Shown: positions 4,078 to 6,202 of the stretch, piece after piece | Layout of the letters: every line of letters begins with the position of its first letter | How positions within the stretch are numbered: the first letter of the stretch is position 1 | Assembly: GCA_012961655.1 (NCBI GenBank) | Contig: DTYX01000174.1 | Span: 1 to 6,202, forward strand | Direction: 5' to 3' | Source: Candidatus Poribacteria bacterium | GTDB lineage: Bacteria > Poribacteria > WGA-4E > DTYX01 | Length of the DNA: 6,202 bases | Made by a program: the position numbers and the translations under genes | Notes under the pieces: model-generated | Told to the model about the DNA's origin: nothing | The model's database searches: none | The model's input: the letters and a program-made list of their open reading frames with translations, nothing else

Positions 4078-6202
4078 ATGAAAAAGAAACAAGAATCATT
4101 ATTCCCGAAGTCTTGGCGACTTCGGCTACAAGACATTGATGCAGAACATTATAATGAACTATCCAGGCAAGCTGATGTAGAACTTTCAAAACGGTCGATC
4201 TCCGGCGTTTTCATATACTTCGGATTGGTTCTGGTTACCATTTTCACCTCCTCGTATGCCAGGGACTATCCAACAGTTATGCTTGCCGTCGGTGCGGCTA
4301 CTTTGATTATAGGCGCCGCGCGCTTGTACTTGGCTCTTTCTTTGAAAAAGTTTTATCCTCTCCGTATGGCGTTATTCAGAAAGCTTTTCTTCATTGGTGT
4401 TATTCTAATAGCAAGCTGTTGGAGCATCTTCTCTTGCCTGACGATTGCATTATACGGTTCATCGGAGTGGACAACTTTTCTCGTTATACTAATGACGGCC
4501 GGCGCCAGCGCCGGAGCAGTTACATCTCTTTCTCCCAATTTGCCTCTATTGAGATGGTATTTGATATTTATGCTAACTCCGTCATTGGTTATAAGCTCCA
4601 TCATGGGAGGCAAACCAGGATATGCCATAGCTTTTCTTATCGCGTTCTTTCTCTTTTTCTTGATGATGCAGGGAAAGAACCAGAACAGAGAATACTGGAG
4701 AGCGATTACCGATAATGCTCTTCTAAAGATAAGAACAAGGGAATTAGAAGAAGCGAAGGAAATAACCGAAACTGCCAACCAGGAATTGGAAAACGAAATC
4801 ACCAAGCACAAGCAGACGGAGGAGGCGTTGAAGGAGAGCGAGGAAAGAGCAAAAGCGCAATACAAGGGTATCCCGACTCCCACCTATACATGGCGGAGAG
4901 TTGATGATGACTTTGTATTGACAGAATACAACGACGCCGCCGTGGCGATTACGCATGGAAAGATTGCCAATTATGTCGGGAAAAAAGCCAGTGAAATGTA
5001 CCAAGATATGCCTCAGATACAGGAGGAACTATCGCGATGCTTTACTGAAAAGACCTCTATTGAACGGGAGATGCCATATCGGTTTATGTCTACAGGCGAA
5101 GAGAGGTACCTTGCGGTCAAGTACGCTTTTGTGCCCCCCGACCTTGTTTTGGTCCATACAGAAGACATCACCAAGCGCAAGCGGGCGGAGATTGAACTCC
5201 TTGCACGGCAGGAACATCTCAAGACTATCAACGAAATCGCCATTGAGGTGGCGGCGATGCTTGACCTGAATCAAACTTTGCAGACCATAGTTGACCGAGC
5301 AAGGGAATTAGTCGAGGCAGAAATAGGAGCTATTGTGTTGGTTGACCCAGATACTGGCGCTATCGGCGAAGTCTTTTCTTCCAACTATCCGATGGATAAA
5401 ATCCCACCCGGCACTGAGGTGCAGGGGCAAGGCGTGTTGGGACGCATCGCTGCCGGCGAAGTCATCTTTACAGAGGACGTAACGCAAGAGAATGGCTACA
5501 TAGGATACCCAGACTGGCATCCGAAGATACGCGCCTGCATCGGACTCCCTGTCCAATTCGCAGGAAAGCTCCAGGCATTGTTGCTTTTGGGGCATACGGA
5601 TGAGCAGTTTAGTTTCTCCGATGATGATAAAGAACTGGCGCGGACACTGGTAAACCTCGCGGCAGTCGCTATCCATACAGCCCGGCAGTTTGACAAACTG
5701 GAAGACTTGACTTCCTTCCAGCGCAAGATTCTTGATACGGCGGCAACTGCAATCTTCACTGTAGATGCGGAGCAGAACATCACGAGCGTCAATGCGGAAT
5801 TTTGTGAAATTACGGGATTCCCTGAGAAAGAGGTTTTGGGACAACACTGCAGTGTGCTAAATGGCGTCCCATGTATGAATAGGTGTGGGCTTTACAATCC
5901 AGAACGTACAGAGCCTATCTATCGCCAACAATGTGAAATCAATTCAAAAGACGGGCGGCGACTCACCATCATCAAAAATGCAAATCTTGTTTATGACGAG
6001 CGAGGAAACGTCACCGGTGGTATTGAATCCTTCGTGGATGTCACCGAACTCATCGAAGCGCGTGAAGCAGCCGAAACTGCCAATCAAGCCAAGAGCGAGT
6101 TTTTAGCCAACATGAGCCACGAAATCCGAACGCCCCTCAATGGTGTCCTAGGCTTCACCGATCTATTACGTAAGGGGGCCGACCAAGGAGACGAAGCCGA
6201 GC
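4078..6202 (+). CDS. Membrane-bound multi-sensor histidine kinase (PAS-GAF-PAS-HisKA), cut by window edge
   Basis: The frame is open from the ATG at 4078 to the last base (708 complete codons, no stop), so the 3' end is missing. A cytoplasmic N-terminus precedes six predicted membrane helices (about 42-60, 66-88, 102-126, 130-152, 156-176, 181-199). A coiled coil follows (about 215-258). A PAS-like domain (about 259-370) ends in the usual HTEDITKRKRAE linker. A GAF domain (about 383-538) contains IRACIGLPVQFAGKLQALLL. A second PAS domain (about 545-660) carries Cys591, Cys599, Cys603 and Cys619. The HisKA box FLANMSHEIRTPLNGVLGF places the phosphoacceptor at His681. The HATPase domain and any receiver domain would lie beyond the window, and this H-box style is common in hybrid kinases. 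The start is four bases after fliJ with only a weak GGAA upstream. Codons 10-18 overlap palindromic repeat copy B. The signal and the partner regulator are unknown. Confidence 0.9.
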   Translation, partial: MKKKQESLFPKSWRLRLQDIDAEHYNELSRQADVELSKRSISGVFIYFGLVLVTIFTSSYARDYPTVMLAVGAATLIIGAARLYLALSLKKFYPLRMALFRKLFFIGVILIASCWSIFSCLTIALYGSSEWTTFLVILMTAGASAGAVTSLSPNLPLLRWYLIFMLTPSLVISSIMGGKPGYAIAFLIAFFLFFLMMQGKNQNREYWRAITDNALLKIRTRELEEAKEITETANQELENEITKHKQTEEALKESEERAKAQYKGIPTPTYTWRRVDDDFVLTEYNDAAVAITHGKIANYVGKKASEMYQDMPQIQEELSRCFTEKTSIEREMPYRFMSTGEERYLAVKYAFVPPDLVLVHTEDITKRKRAEIELLARQEHLKTINEIAIEVAAMLDLNQTLQTIVDRARELVEAEIGAIVLVDPDTGAIGEVFSSNYPMDKIPPGTEVQGQGVLGRIAAGEVIFTEDVTQENGYIGYPDWHPKIRACIGLPVQFAGKLQALLLLGHTDEQFSFSDDDKELARTLVNLAAVAIHTARQFDKLEDLTSFQRKILDTAATAIFTVDAEQNITSVNAEFCEITGFPEKEVLGQHCSVLNGVPCMNRCGLYNPERTEPIYRQQCEINSKDGRRLTIIKNANLVYDERGNVTGGIESFVDVTELIEAREAAETANQAKSEFLANMSHEIRTPLNGVLGFTDLLRKGADQGDEAE
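4104..4129 (-). repeat. Palindromic repeat, copy B (inside the kinase 5' coding region)
   Basis: CCGAAGTC (4105-4112) and GACTTCGG (4118-4125) form a perfect 8-bp stem around TTGGC, followed by CTAC. On the reverse strand the layout matches copy A (1738-1762). It lies within codons 9-18 of the kinase (PKSWRLRLQ region), before the first membrane helix. There it can be tolerated as coding sequence, and it would also place a stable hairpin just after the start codon. It lacks a T run, so it is not an intrinsic terminator. Confidence 0.6.

Noticed and set aside
4104..4125. Terminator between fliJ and the kinase
   Set aside because: The hairpin is strong but no T run follows, and it lies inside the kinase coding sequence.
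4353..4883. Reverse-strand frame of 176 codons
   Set aside because: It lies wholly antisense to the kinase membrane and linker region, has no recognisable family, and its composition mirrors the real gene.
4955..5269. Forward frame of 104 codons inside the kinase
   Set aside because: It is out of frame with the continuous kinase reading frame and shows no domain.
5308..5847. Reverse-strand frame of 179 codons
   Set aside because: It is antisense to the GAF and second PAS domains of the kinase, which show clear family motifs on the + strand.

Overview
The window reads on the + strand as part of a bacterial flagellar basal-body operon: fliF, fliG, fliH, fliJ, followed by the 5' part of a large membrane-bound multi-sensor histidine kinase that runs off the right edge. 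All genes are co-directional. Base composition is moderate, the flagellar proteins are divergent from the enterobacterial versions, and the kinase has the PAS/GAF/HisKA modular style common in environmental bacteria. I cannot assign a phylum. A flagellated, non-enterobacterial environmental lineage is the most the sequence supports.

Layout. Positions 1-94 hold an intrinsic terminator (21-43) and a 20-bp near-perfect palindrome (52-71) ahead of fliF (95-1699, MS ring). A 137-bp spacer (1700-1836) contains alternative inverted repeats and a small palindromic repeat. fliG (rotor/switch) starts at 1837 but is cut by an in-frame TGA at 2623-2625. Homology to FliG continues in the same frame to 2850, so the gene is either broken, recoded or mis-sequenced. 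fliH (2834-3598) overlaps the end of fliG. fliJ (3630-4073) follows directly, and fliI, which normally lies between them, is missing here. The kinase starts 4 bp after fliJ (4078) and is open to the last base.

How the genes work together. FliF forms the membrane ring, and FliG docks on its C-terminal tail and transmits torque. FliH and FliJ are the regulator/stator and the stalk-like partner of the export ATPase FliI, which must be encoded elsewhere if export is functional. The kinase has six predicted membrane helices, then PAS, GAF, a cysteine-rich PAS and the HisKA H-box. Its link to motility is suggested by position only.

The main points for a second look are the in-frame TGA in fliG, the altered EHPQ motif in the same protein, the missing fliI, and a palindromic repeat family with copies at three gene junctions, two of which show compensatory base changes in their stems.
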